Shown: one piece after another, positions 26,141-33,923 of the stretch
Numbering within the stretch: the first letter of the stretch is position 1
Layout: each line of letters starts with the position of its first letter
Origin: Alphaproteobacteria bacterium UBA7314
Lineage (GTDB): Bacteria; Pseudomonadota; Alphaproteobacteria; MPNO01; UBA830
Assembly (NCBI GenBank): GCA_002471575.1
Contig: DKQG01000015.1
Coordinates: 65,919-110,307 of the forward strand
Direction of reading: 5' to 3'
Length of the DNA stretch: 44,389 nt
Translations under genes and position numbers: made by a program
The notes under the pieces: generated by a model
Seen by the model: the letters and a program-made list of their open reading frames with translations, nothing else
What the model was told of the DNA's origin: nothing
The model's database searches: none

Positions 26141-26213
26141 TTATCGCCGCGAACGCGGGGAACTCGCGTGACGCATTCAGATGGAGATATAAATCCCGCC
26201 GTTCGGGATTCAT
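26141..26213. repeat. dispersed palindromic repeat, copy 2
   Basis: Arms TTATCGCCGCGAACGCGGGG (from 26141) and AAATCCCGCCGTTCGGGATT (from 26191) form an inverted pair with a 25-base spacer. The sequence matches the copies near 15804 and 41356 in arm order and spacing. It overlaps the 3' end of the dead GIY-YIG gene, whose last codons (SREFPAFAAITRK) are encoded by the repeat. Confidence 0.65.
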
Positions 26214-26456
26214 GCGCTCGGCCGCACGTATTTACTAGTTGTGCTGCCACTTCTTCATGGTTTTTTCGCAGGCGATCGCTTCGTCAGCATCATGATACTC
26301 TTCATAGAACACCAACGTCGTCAGATTGCACCTTTCGGTCAAACCGCTCTCTAGTTTCTCGCGGCGCTCGTAGATGCGACGAGCAAGATCGTTCGTGACG
26401 CCGATATCGACCGCACCGTCTCCGCGGTTTGTCATGATATAGACATGAAACGCCAT
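26175..26456 (-). pseudogene. GIY-YIG nuclease-family gene with two in-frame stops
   Basis: The frame opens at 26456 with MAFHVYIMTN and keeps IGVTNDLARRIYE and EYHDADEAIACEKTMKKWQ, the usual pattern of the roughly 90-residue GIY-YIG proteins of alphaproteobacteria. After WQHN there are two adjacent stops (TAG at 26235-26237 and TAA at 26232-26234), and the same frame then resumes with ERMNPERRDLYLHLN, the normal C-terminus. The expected ancestral residues at the stops are Trp and Lys, each one base away. The YIG tyrosine is also replaced by Asp (VDIGV). No frameshift is needed. The gene is therefore dead by point mutations. Confidence 0.75.
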
Positions 26457-26578
26457 ATCCCGATTGAAGGGAGGTCCCCACCGTTGCGTGAATAACTGAT
26501 CGATAGTAGAGGCTTCATGGGTGACAGTTCAGATCGCTGTGCTACTCTTCGGATCGTACGATCCCGGAGGAGCCAACC

Positions 26579-27394
26579 ATGCCCAAAGTCCTAACCGACG
26601 AGCAGCTTGCCCATTGGAACCGCGACGGTGCGGTCTGGCCCATCGACCTTCTTACGGCCGAAGAGGCAGCGGACTACACGCGGCGGTTCGAGGCTCTGGA
26701 AGCATCTATGGAGACCGAGGCACAGGCCCGGTTCCGGATGAAGGCACACCTGCCATTTCCATGGCTTTGGGATCTGGTGATGCACCCTCGGCTGGCCGAT
26801 GCGATTGAGGATATCATCGGTCCCGATATCGTGTGCTGGGGGTCCTCCTTCTTTACTAAGAAGGCGCACGACCCGCGGTTCATTTCCTGGCACCAGGATT
26901 CGACCTATTACGGGTTGGAACCGCCGGAATCGATTACCGCCTGGGTGGCGTTTACCCGGGCGAATGCGGAATCGGGATGTATGAAAATCCTGCCCGGCAC
27001 GCACCGGGGCGAAGCGATCCTGCCGCACGAAGAGACCTACGATGAAAAAAACCTGCTGTCTCGAGGCCAGACGATCCGCGACCTGGATATTTCAACCGCT
27101 GTGGACATGCCGCTTGCACCCGGCCAGATGTCGATCCACCACAACAAGACGATCCATTCATCGGAACCTAATAACGCCGACTGGCCCCGCGTCGGGTTCG
27201 CCATTCACTTTGCCGATTCATCCGTCCGTCAGGCCCAGTTCGACAACCCGCTGGCCATTCACATCCGCGGCGACGACCCGGACGGCAACTGGATAGAAGA
27301 TCCCCGCCCGGAATACGAACTTTCGCCGGAGAGCGTGGCGGCCTGCGACGATTACTGGGAGCGCTATCGTAACGCGATGACGGCGCAGACATAA
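26579..27394 (+). CDS. phytanoyl-CoA dioxygenase (PhyH)-family protein, paralogue B
   Basis: A 271-residue second PhyH-type oxygenase, closely related to paralogue A through the run AHLPFPWLWD, the segment IEDIIGPDIVCWGSSFFTK and SWHQDSTYYG. Iron ligands are His105, Asp107 and His193 (TIHSSEPNN), with Arg204 for 2-oxoglutarate. Unlike paralogue A it has its own strong Shine-Dalgarno site (GGAGGAG) and lies about 500 bases downstream, beyond the dead GIY-YIG gene and the repeat. This suggests that an ancestral tandem pair was split. The two N-termini (MPKILTEEQ and MPKVLTDEQ) show the duplication directly. Confidence 0.93.
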   Translation: MPKVLTDEQLAHWNRDGAVWPIDLLTAEEAADYTRRFEALEASMETEAQARFRMKAHLPFPWLWDLVMHPRLADAIEDIIGPDIVCWGSSFFTKKAHDPRFISWHQDSTYYGLEPPESITAWVAFTRANAESGCMKILPGTHRGEAILPHEETYDEKNLLSRGQTIRDLDISTAVDMPLAPGQMSIHHNKTIHSSEPNNADWPRVGFAIHFADSSVRQAQFDNPLAIHIRGDDPDGNWIEDPRPEYELSPESVAACDDYWERYRNAMTAQT

Positions 27395-27450
27395 GACGTC
27401 GGCGTGGCAGCCCTCTAAACACGCCTCACCGAATTCGTTAACCTGTCGTC

Positions 27451-28293
27451 ATGGCTCTTCCAGAACTGATGACCGTGGACGTCGGTGGCACGCCGATTGC
27501 GATCCGCGACACCGCGACGATCGACGACGATGGCAAAACGCCGCTGGTCCTGCTGCACGGACTCGGCGGCTCGTCGCAGACATGGGCGTTCCAATTCCGC
27601 GCGCTGGCGGAGGATTTCCGCATCATCGCCTGGGACATGCCGGGATACGGCGCGTCGGGCAGGTTCGTGCGCGAAAATCCCACCGTCGAACATTATGCCC
27701 ATGCGCTGTCTGCCACGCTGGACGCCGTCGGCGCATTCAAGGCGCACATCGTCGGCCAGTCGGTCGCGGCCCTGATCGGGGCCTCCTACGCCGCTGAATA
27801 CCCGGATCAGACGCTGTCCTATACGTTTTGCCAAGGCCTGACCGGACTTGCCGGCCTGCCGGACGACGAACGCACGAAACAACGCAAGACCCGGCTTGAA
27901 ACGTTCCGCGAGCTCGGCCCCGAACGCTTCGCCGAGGAACGCGGGCGCAAGGCGCTGGGATCGGACGTGATGCCGATGGTCGCCGAACTTGCCGTCACCA
28001 TCATGAAACGCGCCCCGCTGGAGGCCATGTGCCAGGCGGTAGAAATGATGGCGCAGACCGATTTTTTCGAAATTGCGCCCCGTATCGATTGCCCGGCACT
28101 GGTAATCGCGGGATCGGAAGACCCGTCCTCGCTCATGGAAACCGCCAATGCTGCCCGAAAGGCTCTGGGCGACGGGCCGATCGAAGTTCTCGACGGCGCA
28201 GGCCATTACGGCTGCATGGAGAACCCGTCGGCGTTCAACGCGGCGCTGAGCGAATTTATCGGTACCGTCGGCATAAAGTCGGTCGGGTATTAG
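27451..28293 (+). CDS. alpha/beta-fold hydrolase with altered nucleophile elbow
   Basis: A 280-residue alpha/beta hydrolase. HGLGGSSQTW (36-45) forms the oxyanion region, Ser104 the nucleophile in VGQSVAALIG, Asp224 the probable acid (GSEDPSSL) and His252 the base (GAGHYGCMENP). The elbow reads G-Q-S-V-A and so departs from the GxSxG consensus at the last position, which is tolerated in some dehalogenase/esterase-like members. It follows the PhyH gene by 56 bases on the same strand without a strong ribosome site, so it may belong to that transcript and hydrolyse a product of the dioxygenases. The substrate is unknown. Confidence 0.9.
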   Translation: MALPELMTVDVGGTPIAIRDTATIDDDGKTPLVLLHGLGGSSQTWAFQFRALAEDFRIIAWDMPGYGASGRFVRENPTVEHYAHALSATLDAVGAFKAHIVGQSVAALIGASYAAEYPDQTLSYTFCQGLTGLAGLPDDERTKQRKTRLETFRELGPERFAEERGRKALGSDVMPMVAELAVTIMKRAPLEAMCQAVEMMAQTDFFEIAPRIDCPALVIAGSEDPSSLMETANAARKALGDGPIEVLDGAGHYGCMENPSAFNAALSEFIGTVGIKSVGY

Positions 28294-28463
28294 TCGACCG
28301 CCTCGACCATCAGGGTTGCGCCGTCCATATCGACGACGCCCACGCGGGTGCCTATCCAGGCGACAAGCGGGACGACCAGATGAGGCCCGGGGGCCAGCGT
28401 TCGGTTATAACGGCCGAGACGCTGGATAGCTCCCACTTCCGCGGGTATGGTGGAAAAGGGCAT
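28290..28463 (-). pseudogene. stomatin/SPFH-NfeD chimeric relic
   Basis: A 57-codon minus-strand frame from an ATG at 28463 to a TAA at 28290. The first part (VGAIQRLGRYNRTLAPGPHL) looks like the N-terminal SPFH region of stomatin-type proteins. The last part (GTRVGVVDMDGATLMVEAVD) looks like the end of an NfeD-type OB-fold protein. Genes of these two families are commonly adjacent, so a deletion joining the two is the simplest reading. It overlaps the hydrolase stop tail to tail and starts beside a half copy of the palindromic repeat. The family calls rest on short matches. Confidence 0.45.
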
Positions 28464-28465
28464 TA

Positions 28466-28490
28466 CGTCGTTCCCGCGTTGGCGGGAGTC
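28466..28490. repeat. half copy of the dispersed palindromic repeat
   Basis: The sequence CGTCGTTCCCGCGTTGGCGG and the following GAGTC match one arm of the repeats at 15804, 26141 and 41356. The partner arm was not found within 60 bases. It sits at the 5' edge of the stomatin/NfeD relic and may mark the deletion end. Confidence 0.45.
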
Positions 28491-28640
28491 CTCTTGATGA
28501 AAGAAGCACTCCCCATAAAATCCCTTTGTGTCTGCTCGTCCTGTCCCTTCCGCGCCGGATCAAAGCCGCTATCACCGATCAGTCTGACCTGATAGTGCGA
28601 ACACGTGTGCTATAAGTCACTGCGCCGTATGTTCCGCTTC

Positions 28641-28670
28641 TTTACACAATCGCAAGACTGGCGCTATTTA
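28641..28670 (+). promoter_or_regulatory. possible sigma-70 promoter
   Basis: TTTACA (28641-28646) and TATTTA (28665-28670), 18 bases apart, lie about 40 bases ahead of the next start codon. This is a plausible but unproven vegetative promoter for the unknown membrane-anchored protein. The rest of 28491-28709 shows nothing recognisable. Confidence 0.3.
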
Positions 28671-28709
28671 GTGCCGTCGGAAAACATCTCGGACTTAACC
28701 GCGTAGTTC

Positions 28710-29249
28710 ATGGTCGTTGTTCGTCTTTTCCTGTGGTTGATCATCCTCGGTCTCCTTGCGTCGCCGGTCATAGCCTGGTTCGGGCTTGAAGACGCGCCAT
28801 TGGTCGCCGAAAGCGCCGAGGTCAATGTCCGCGATGTCCAGTGGGCCAAAGTTTTTCTGAAGCAATACGATCGCCGAAATCTGCCCGATGGCAAAATTAC
28901 GACAATTACTGCCAACCAAGGTCAGATCAACACGGCGCTAGCGGCCGCGCTGGCCGCGGTTCCACAGTTGAAGGCGCAGATCGTGCCGAGCCGGTTCGGA
29001 CTTCTGGCTGCCATAACCGGCGAAACCCCGCTACCAGACAACCCGTTCGGAAAGTTTATCAATATCAGCATGATGGTCGAATCCACGACGACTGGTATGA
29101 AGATCGGCCGTCTTAGGATCGGTGAGATCGAGATTCCGACCGCCATCGTCAGGCCGGTGTTTATCCTTGTCATGGATCAGGTTGCGGTCCCTGGACGCGG
29201 AGAGGCGTTTTTGGAAATGATACGCAGCGTTCAGGTGACCGGCAACTAG
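28710..29249 (+). CDS. conserved-looking membrane-anchored protein of unknown function
   Basis: A 179-residue protein with an N-terminal hydrophobic anchor or uncleaved signal (LFLWLIILGLLASPVIAWFG, about residues 6-25). The rest is predicted to be periplasmic and alternates short strands and helices (TTITANQGQINTALAAALAA; IGRLRIGEIEIPTAIVRPVF). I do not recognise a named domain. It may be a shortened member of a family of large periplasmic proteins, since the same frame continues past its TAG into the metallophosphoesterase relic. It has no clear operon partner. Function unknown. Confidence 0.6.
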   Translation: MVVVRLFLWLIILGLLASPVIAWFGLEDAPLVAESAEVNVRDVQWAKVFLKQYDRRNLPDGKITTITANQGQINTALAAALAAVPQLKAQIVPSRFGLLAAITGETPLPDNPFGKFINISMMVESTTTGMKIGRLRIGEIEIPTAIVRPVFILVMDQVAVPGRGEAFLEMIRSVQVTGN

Positions 29250-29681
29250 GTACGTGTCGTCTGCCGGCCCAAGGATGAGTTACTGGACGAGCTGAAATTC
29301 GCCGCCAAGAAAACCGTCTTCGCCGCCGACTGCGTGGTGTACGGTTCGCAGAGGTCGCGACCGGGTCTGTGGGCAGCGCCCGCGCTTGCCGCCCTGCCGA
29401 TGGGACTCCGGATCCTACTGCAGCATTCCCCGAAACTGCTGGCTGAAGCGGAAGACGTCTCGATTTATTTCACCGGTCATACGCATGGCCGTTAGATTAG
29501 CCTGCCGAGCGGATTGCCCATCATGACCAATACCAGGATGCCGCGACGCTATGCGCACGTCCTGTGGGAACATAGCAGAATGACCCGCTACACCATCAAA
29601 ACCGTTATCGGCGTTTCGTTCATGCCGGTTCGTTTTTTCTCTAAAGGCGAGGTCGCCGTCATCACGTTTCGGCCAAAGTAG
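29250..29681 (+). pseudogene. 3' relic of a calcineurin-like metallophosphoesterase
   Basis: No start codon with a suitable frame is present, but the frame reads LLQHSPKLLAEAEDVSIYFT, then GHTHGR, a TAG stop at 29493-29495, then ISLPSGLPIMTNTRMPRRYA and, further on, VRFFSKGEVAVITFRPK before a final TAG at 29681. GHTHGGQ is the metal-binding end motif of YkuE-like phosphoesterases; here the Gly-Gln has become Arg-stop. The N-terminal metal-binding half (DxH, GDxxD, GNHD motifs) is missing. The first 140 bases are open but not recognisable. This is a truncated and mutated remnant. Confidence 0.65.
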
Positions 29682-29690
29682 CGTTTCAGT

Positions 29691-31331
29691 TCAGACATCC
29701 GCAGGCGGCAACGGCTCTTTGCCGAGGATCATGTCGGCGGCTTTTTCCGCCATCATGATGACTGGCGCGTTCGTCGCGCCACCGATCAGGTCGGGCATCA
29801 CCGAGGCGTCGACCACCCGCAAGCCATCGACGCCGCGCACGCGCAGTTCGCCGTCAACCACCGCCTCCGGATCGGTATCGGGTCCCATCTTGCAGGTCCC
29901 CACCGGGTGATGCACGGTGCCCATAGTCGCGCGGATATGGGTGTCGATTTCCGCATCGGACTGTTTGTCCGCGCCGGGCGCGATCTCCTCGCCGCCGAAG
30001 ACTTTTAACCGTGGCGACGCGACCAGTTCCCTCGCCATCCTGAGACCACGACGCATGGTTTCCCATTCTTCTTCCGTTCCGAAAAAGTTCTGGTGGATGA
30101 TCGCTGCGTCCTCCGGACGGGAGGATGCGAGGGCAACGTGCCCCCGGCTGGTCGGATGCATCGGCATGATGCGGACCGAGAACGAATCGGTGAACGCTTT
30201 CTTGAAGGGCGGCAACCAGGGCGAGGCAGTGGTCGTCGCCCCCATCCAGAATAGCATCTGGATATCGGGAGCAGGGACATCGGGAGTGGTTTTCAGGAAC
30301 CCGGTGATCCCGAACGGGAGATCGGCGGCAAACCCGCCCTTGCCGAGATATGCCCGTATCAGCGACAGGACGACCCGGTCGAAGCGCATGTTACGCTGAA
30401 ACGGCCCGCCGTCGTGGCGACGGAAGATAAATGCCGACGACGTGTGGTCGGCAAGATTTTGCCCGACTCCGCGTAACGGCATGACCACGTCGATCCCATG
30501 GTCGCGCAGGTGGGCAGGATCGCCTATCCCCGACAGCATCAGCAATTGCGGCGAATTGATCGTCCCGCCGGACAGGATCACTTCGCATTCGGCGCGCGCG
30601 GAGACCGATGGGCCACCCTGACCATAGCGAATACCGATGGCCCGTTCGCCGTCGAACTCGATGCGTTCAACCAGCGCCTTCGTCTTTACCGTCAAGTTGG
30701 GGCGTTTCAGCGCGGGGTGCAAATACGCCGCGGCCGCACTCCATCGCCGGCCATGGCGCAGCGTAGCTTGCATCCAGGTGAAGCCGTCGGGTTGCTCGCC
30801 GTTATAGTCCTCGGTAAATGGGTATTGCGCGTCGCGCGCAGCGTCCAGAAATGCTTCGCAGAGTGGATCCTCGAACGTGGTCTTGCGCACGGTCAGTGGT
30901 CCCCCGGCGCCGCGCCAGGTATCCGCACCGCCCTCCCAATCTTCTGATCGGCGGAAATAGGGCAGTACGTCGGCATAGGACCAACCGGGAAGGCCTGTCG
31001 CCGCCCAGCGGTCGTAATCCGTGGGATGGCCGTGATAGTAAGCCATAGCGTTGATTGACGACGAGCCGCCGATCACCTTGCCGCGCGCGCATTCGATGCG
31101 TCGGCCGTCCATCGTCGCCGATGGTTCCGCGAAATACATCCAGTCGTGCAGGCGTTTCTGCAGGATGCGCCCCCAACCCAGCGGTATATGTATCCACGGA
31201 TCCCGGTCCCAGCCGCCGGCCTCGAGCAGCAATACCCGGATCGACGGGTCCTCGGTCAGACGCCCAGCGAGCGTACAGCCGGCCGATCCGGCACCGACGA
31301 TGATGTAGTCGAACTTGTCCTGCTTTGTCAT
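29691..31331 (-). CDS. GMC-family FAD oxidoreductase (choline dehydrogenase-like)
   Basis: A 546-residue flavoprotein of the glucose-methanol-choline family. The FAD-binding GxGxxG is in YIIVGAGSAGCTLAGRL at the N-terminus (about residues 9-25) and the second signature is ILSGGTINSPQLLMLSGIG. The active-site pair near the C-terminus is the His in HHPVGTCKMG and the Asn in GGATNAPVI. Length and order match the alcohol/choline dehydrogenases that oxidise an alcohol to an aldehyde with transfer of electrons to the respiratory chain or oxygen. No signal peptide is visible. It has no operon partner; the substrate alcohol is unknown. Confidence 0.93.
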   Translation of the reverse strand: MTKQDKFDYIIVGAGSAGCTLAGRLTEDPSIRVLLLEAGGWDRDPWIHIPLGWGRILQKRLHDWMYFAEPSATMDGRRIECARGKVIGGSSSINAMAYYHGHPTDYDRWAATGLPGWSYADVLPYFRRSEDWEGGADTWRGAGGPLTVRKTTFEDPLCEAFLDAARDAQYPFTEDYNGEQPDGFTWMQATLRHGRRWSAAAAYLHPALKRPNLTVKTKALVERIEFDGERAIGIRYGQGGPSVSARAECEVILSGGTINSPQLLMLSGIGDPAHLRDHGIDVVMPLRGVGQNLADHTSSAFIFRRHDGGPFQRNMRFDRVVLSLIRAYLGKGGFAADLPFGITGFLKTTPDVPAPDIQMLFWMGATTTASPWLPPFKKAFTDSFSVRIMPMHPTSRGHVALASSRPEDAAIIHQNFFGTEEEWETMRRGLRMARELVASPRLKVFGGEEIAPGADKQSDAEIDTHIRATMGTVHHPVGTCKMGPDTDPEAVVDGELRVRGVDGLRVVDASVMPDLIGGATNAPVIMMAEKAADMILGKEPLPPADV

Positions 31332-31686
31332 GGTCGACTGTTCCGTAAGTTCGGAGGGGCGGTCAGAGGTGCATGCGAAATATAGGAAAACTTCCTAAGG
31401 TCGGAAAGTCGGTGATGCGCTCCCGTACGCGTTTTTGACTGGTCCTAACGCTACCGGCTAGGCCAGCTACGCTTGGTCGCGGTTTTCCGATAACACGCTA
31501 TTCTTGTTTACAGAATATAATCCTCTGAGATACCGGAACCGCCTAAGAAGTGTGACGCCGACCAACTCAAACGAAGCTATCGCCGGGACCTGAGCAAGCG
31601 CCGACGTGCCGGGCATGTTCTGGGAAGTAACAAGAACGCCACGCAGGTTTTGACGAAAACCAGAGAAACCCTCGGTCGGCTGCCGG
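31332..31686. other. intergenic region between GMC and HpaB-type genes
   Basis: 355 bases between two minus-strand genes. The part next to 31331 presumably holds the GMC promoter. An open plus-strand frame from about 31540, with QLKRSYRRDLSKRRRAGHVL, has no start codon of its own and runs antisense into the next gene. I regard it as non-coding or a remnant. Nothing else recognisable. Confidence 0.35.
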
Positions 31687-33171
31687 TTATTCCGCCGCGA
31701 TCCGACTGTTACCGATCACGTCATCGAGGCTGTAGCTGTCGAGAATGGAATCGACCAGTTCCGCCGATCGGTTCCAGTCATAAGTGCGTAGCGCATGACT
31801 ACGCGTCACGAACTGGGCACCGGCATAGAACATCTCGTACTGGGTATGACGACTGGCAAACTCGGAACCGATCGAGTCCCAAGCCAGCTTCATGAACTTG
31901 ACCTTGTCCTCGGACGAACCAATCGCCGACTTCTGCGTCGCGTTGATGTAGCCGTTGAGCTCCGGATTGGCGAAATCTTCCGCGGAAGACGGCAACATGA
32001 TCAGCCCGCCACCGGCGAGTTCGCGCATCGACGTGACGAATTCCGGATAAAGCTGCTGGGTCAGCACCTGCGCGGTGTACATTAGGTTGCGGTCCGGCAC
32101 GTAGTAGCCGTTGTACATGCCGCCACCGGATTCCATGCCGTAGACCAGCCCTTCGACCATGGCGGCCTGCGCCGCCATGTGACCCAGCTTTTCCGCCACA
32201 GGGGGCATGCCGACAGTGCCGATAGTCTCGCAGATCCGGCGGGCGACGCCGACCTGGAACTGCATCTTCACCATCAGACGGGTCATCGCCTGGTAGTTCT
32301 GCATGTAGTGGGCGTAAGTGTCTTGGAACTGGGCGCGGGCGGTATCAGTGTCCTTGTAAATGAACACGCGTTCCCACGGCACCTTCACGTCGTCGCAATA
32401 CACCAAGGCATCGTTCTCATCGAAGCGCGACGACAACGGATAATCGTAGCTGCTGGACACCGATTCTTCGTATGACCGGCGCGACATGATTTTCAGACCC
32501 TTCGTATTCATCGGGATGGCGAAGGAAATCGCGTATTTTTCCTCGCCCGGTTTCAGCGGCTGAATGTTCGCGAACAGAACCTCGTTCGCCATGATCGAGC
32601 CGGTGCCCAGCATCTTGGCGCCGCGCACGGTGATACCTTCCGAGTCCTCATCAACGACGCCGGTTGCGAGGAATTCATCCTGGTGTTCCCCGGTGCTCTT
32701 ATTCCGGTCGGCCTGCGGATTAATGATCACGTAGGTCATGTAGGCATCGGTATCGCGGGCGAACTGAAAATACTCCTGCAGCGCACCGGCGCGTTCCTTG
32801 GAATGCTTTTCAAAGACTGGCAGGCCCATCACCTGGCCGACCATCGACGACGCGATATGATCGGGGGACCGGCCCAGCCAGCCTCCGGAAAGGCGGGACC
32901 AACCCTCAATCGCGCGTCGGCGGGCAACAAGCTCTTCATAGGACGTGGTCAGCTGCCAGCAGCGGTTGACCCGTTCGCCCGATGTCGGACTTTCGAAGGT
33001 CATCCACTCGATGTTTTCAGGATCGGCCTGAAAATCGTATAGATTGGCGGCAGCGGCAACGGCATTCTTGTATGCTGGATGAGTGGTAACGTCGTCAACT
33101 TTTTCGCCATTCAGGAAAACCTCGCGCCCGTCGCGCAGGGACTCCAGATGCTGTGCGCCTGTTTTTGCCAT
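31687..33171 (-). CDS. 4-hydroxyphenylacetate 3-hydroxylase (HpaB)-family oxygenase
   Basis: A 494-residue FADH2-dependent hydroxylase of the HpaB/PvcC family, which uses free reduced flavin to hydroxylate phenols. N-terminal features are GAQHLESLRDGREVFLNGE and the WSRLSGGWLGRSPDH segment; VIINPQADRNKS and ITVRGAKMLGTGSIMANE lie in the flavin domain, and MESGGGMYNGYYVPDRN is in the C-terminal helical part. The ATG at 33171 is preferred over TTG 33177. A flavin reductase (HpaC) is needed and is not encoded in the window. It is divergent from a MarR regulator, a usual arrangement for aromatic-compound genes. The exact phenol is unknown. Confidence 0.93.
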   Translation of the reverse strand: MAKTGAQHLESLRDGREVFLNGEKVDDVTTHPAYKNAVAAAANLYDFQADPENIEWMTFESPTSGERVNRCWQLTTSYEELVARRRAIEGWSRLSGGWLGRSPDHIASSMVGQVMGLPVFEKHSKERAGALQEYFQFARDTDAYMTYVIINPQADRNKSTGEHQDEFLATGVVDEDSEGITVRGAKMLGTGSIMANEVLFANIQPLKPGEEKYAISFAIPMNTKGLKIMSRRSYEESVSSSYDYPLSSRFDENDALVYCDDVKVPWERVFIYKDTDTARAQFQDTYAHYMQNYQAMTRLMVKMQFQVGVARRICETIGTVGMPPVAEKLGHMAAQAAMVEGLVYGMESGGGMYNGYYVPDRNLMYTAQVLTQQLYPEFVTSMRELAGGGLIMLPSSAEDFANPELNGYINATQKSAIGSSEDKVKFMKLAWDSIGSEFASRHTQYEMFYAGAQFVTRSHALRTYDWNRSAELVDSILDSYSLDDVIGNSRIAAE

Positions 33172-33277
33172 GCCCAATGATTCCCGTATTCGAATTTAAT
33201 ATACAAACAATACTATTTTAGAATATAAATCGGAGTCAACGGGGTTTGTGCACCCGAGTACTGGGAAAAAGGCGCCT
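33172..33277. promoter_or_regulatory. divergent A/T-rich control region, candidate MarR operator
   Basis: 106 bases between divergent start codons, strongly A/T-rich against the flanking genes. It contains an inverted pair TATTCGAA (33187-33194) and TTAGAATA (33218-33225), a seven-of-eight match, which could be a MarR-type binding site covering the hydroxylase promoter. TATATT and TATAAA boxes occur here, but no pair could be fixed. Confidence 0.45.
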
Positions 33278-33880
33278 ATGCCGGATAAGCTCTACAGCAC
33301 GGATATAGCGCCACCCAATATGGGCGACAGGGAACCGGTGGGTGACGCCGCGCTACAGGCGAACCCATTGACCGTGTCGCGCGAAGAACTGCTTGTAAAC
33401 GGCACCGATCAGGCATTCCGCCAGCTGGTTCACGATATTTTTGCCTTCAACGCGCGCCATGAAGCGATCCGCGCAGGCCATGCAAGGCGGATCGGGCTGG
33501 CCGGAATCGAGTACACAATTCTCATCTCGGTCGCTCGGCTCAGTCGAGACGGCGACGTGAACGTTAAGACACTGGCGGATCATCTGCACGTCAGCACCGG
33601 GTTCGTCACCAACGTCACCCGAAAACTTCAAACGCTGGGCCTGGTCCAAAAGACCACTGACGCTGCCGACCGGCGGCGCACCGTGCTGACCGTCACTCGG
33701 AAAGGCCGTGACAGCCTCGCCGAGCTGGCACCCTTTCAGCGCCAGGTCAACGACGTTGAATTTGGCTCCCTGACCGCAGACGACTTCCGCCAATTCAGCC
33801 GGATCGTCTCGGCACTGGTCGACAGCAGCGAACAGGCTGTCAATCTGCAGCGGTATCTGGAAGGCGCCGGCAAAAGCTAA
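33278..33880 (+). CDS. MarR-family transcriptional regulator
   Basis: A 200-residue regulator, longer than the usual 140-160 because of an N-terminal extension of about 45 residues. The winged helix reads VKTLADHLHVSTGFVTNVTR (about residues 100-119), with the wing at DAADRRRTVLTVT. The ATG at 33278 follows AAAAAGG; a GTG at 33248 would add ten residues. It is divergent from the HpaB-type gene and probably senses its aromatic substrate. It also stands 43 bases ahead of the EamA array in the same direction, so the transporters may be read through from its promoter. Confidence 0.9.
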   Translation: MPDKLYSTDIAPPNMGDREPVGDAALQANPLTVSREELLVNGTDQAFRQLVHDIFAFNARHEAIRAGHARRIGLAGIEYTILISVARLSRDGDVNVKTLADHLHVSTGFVTNVTRKLQTLGLVQKTTDAADRRRTVLTVTRKGRDSLAELAPFQRQVNDVEFGSLTADDFRQFSRIVSALVDSSEQAVNLQRYLEGAGKS

Positions 33881-33923
33881 GCAACGGAAAAGACTCTCGT
33901 CGGAATTCCGTTATGCTCCGTTC

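Noticed and set aside
22651..28293. A natural-product biosynthetic cluster
   Set aside because: Dioxygenases and a hydrolase are present, but there is no synthase, carrier protein, or ligase to build a scaffold.
31540..31895. A Lys/Arg-rich open frame between the GMC and HpaB-type genes
   Set aside because: It has no start codon of its own and most of it is antisense to the HpaB-type gene.
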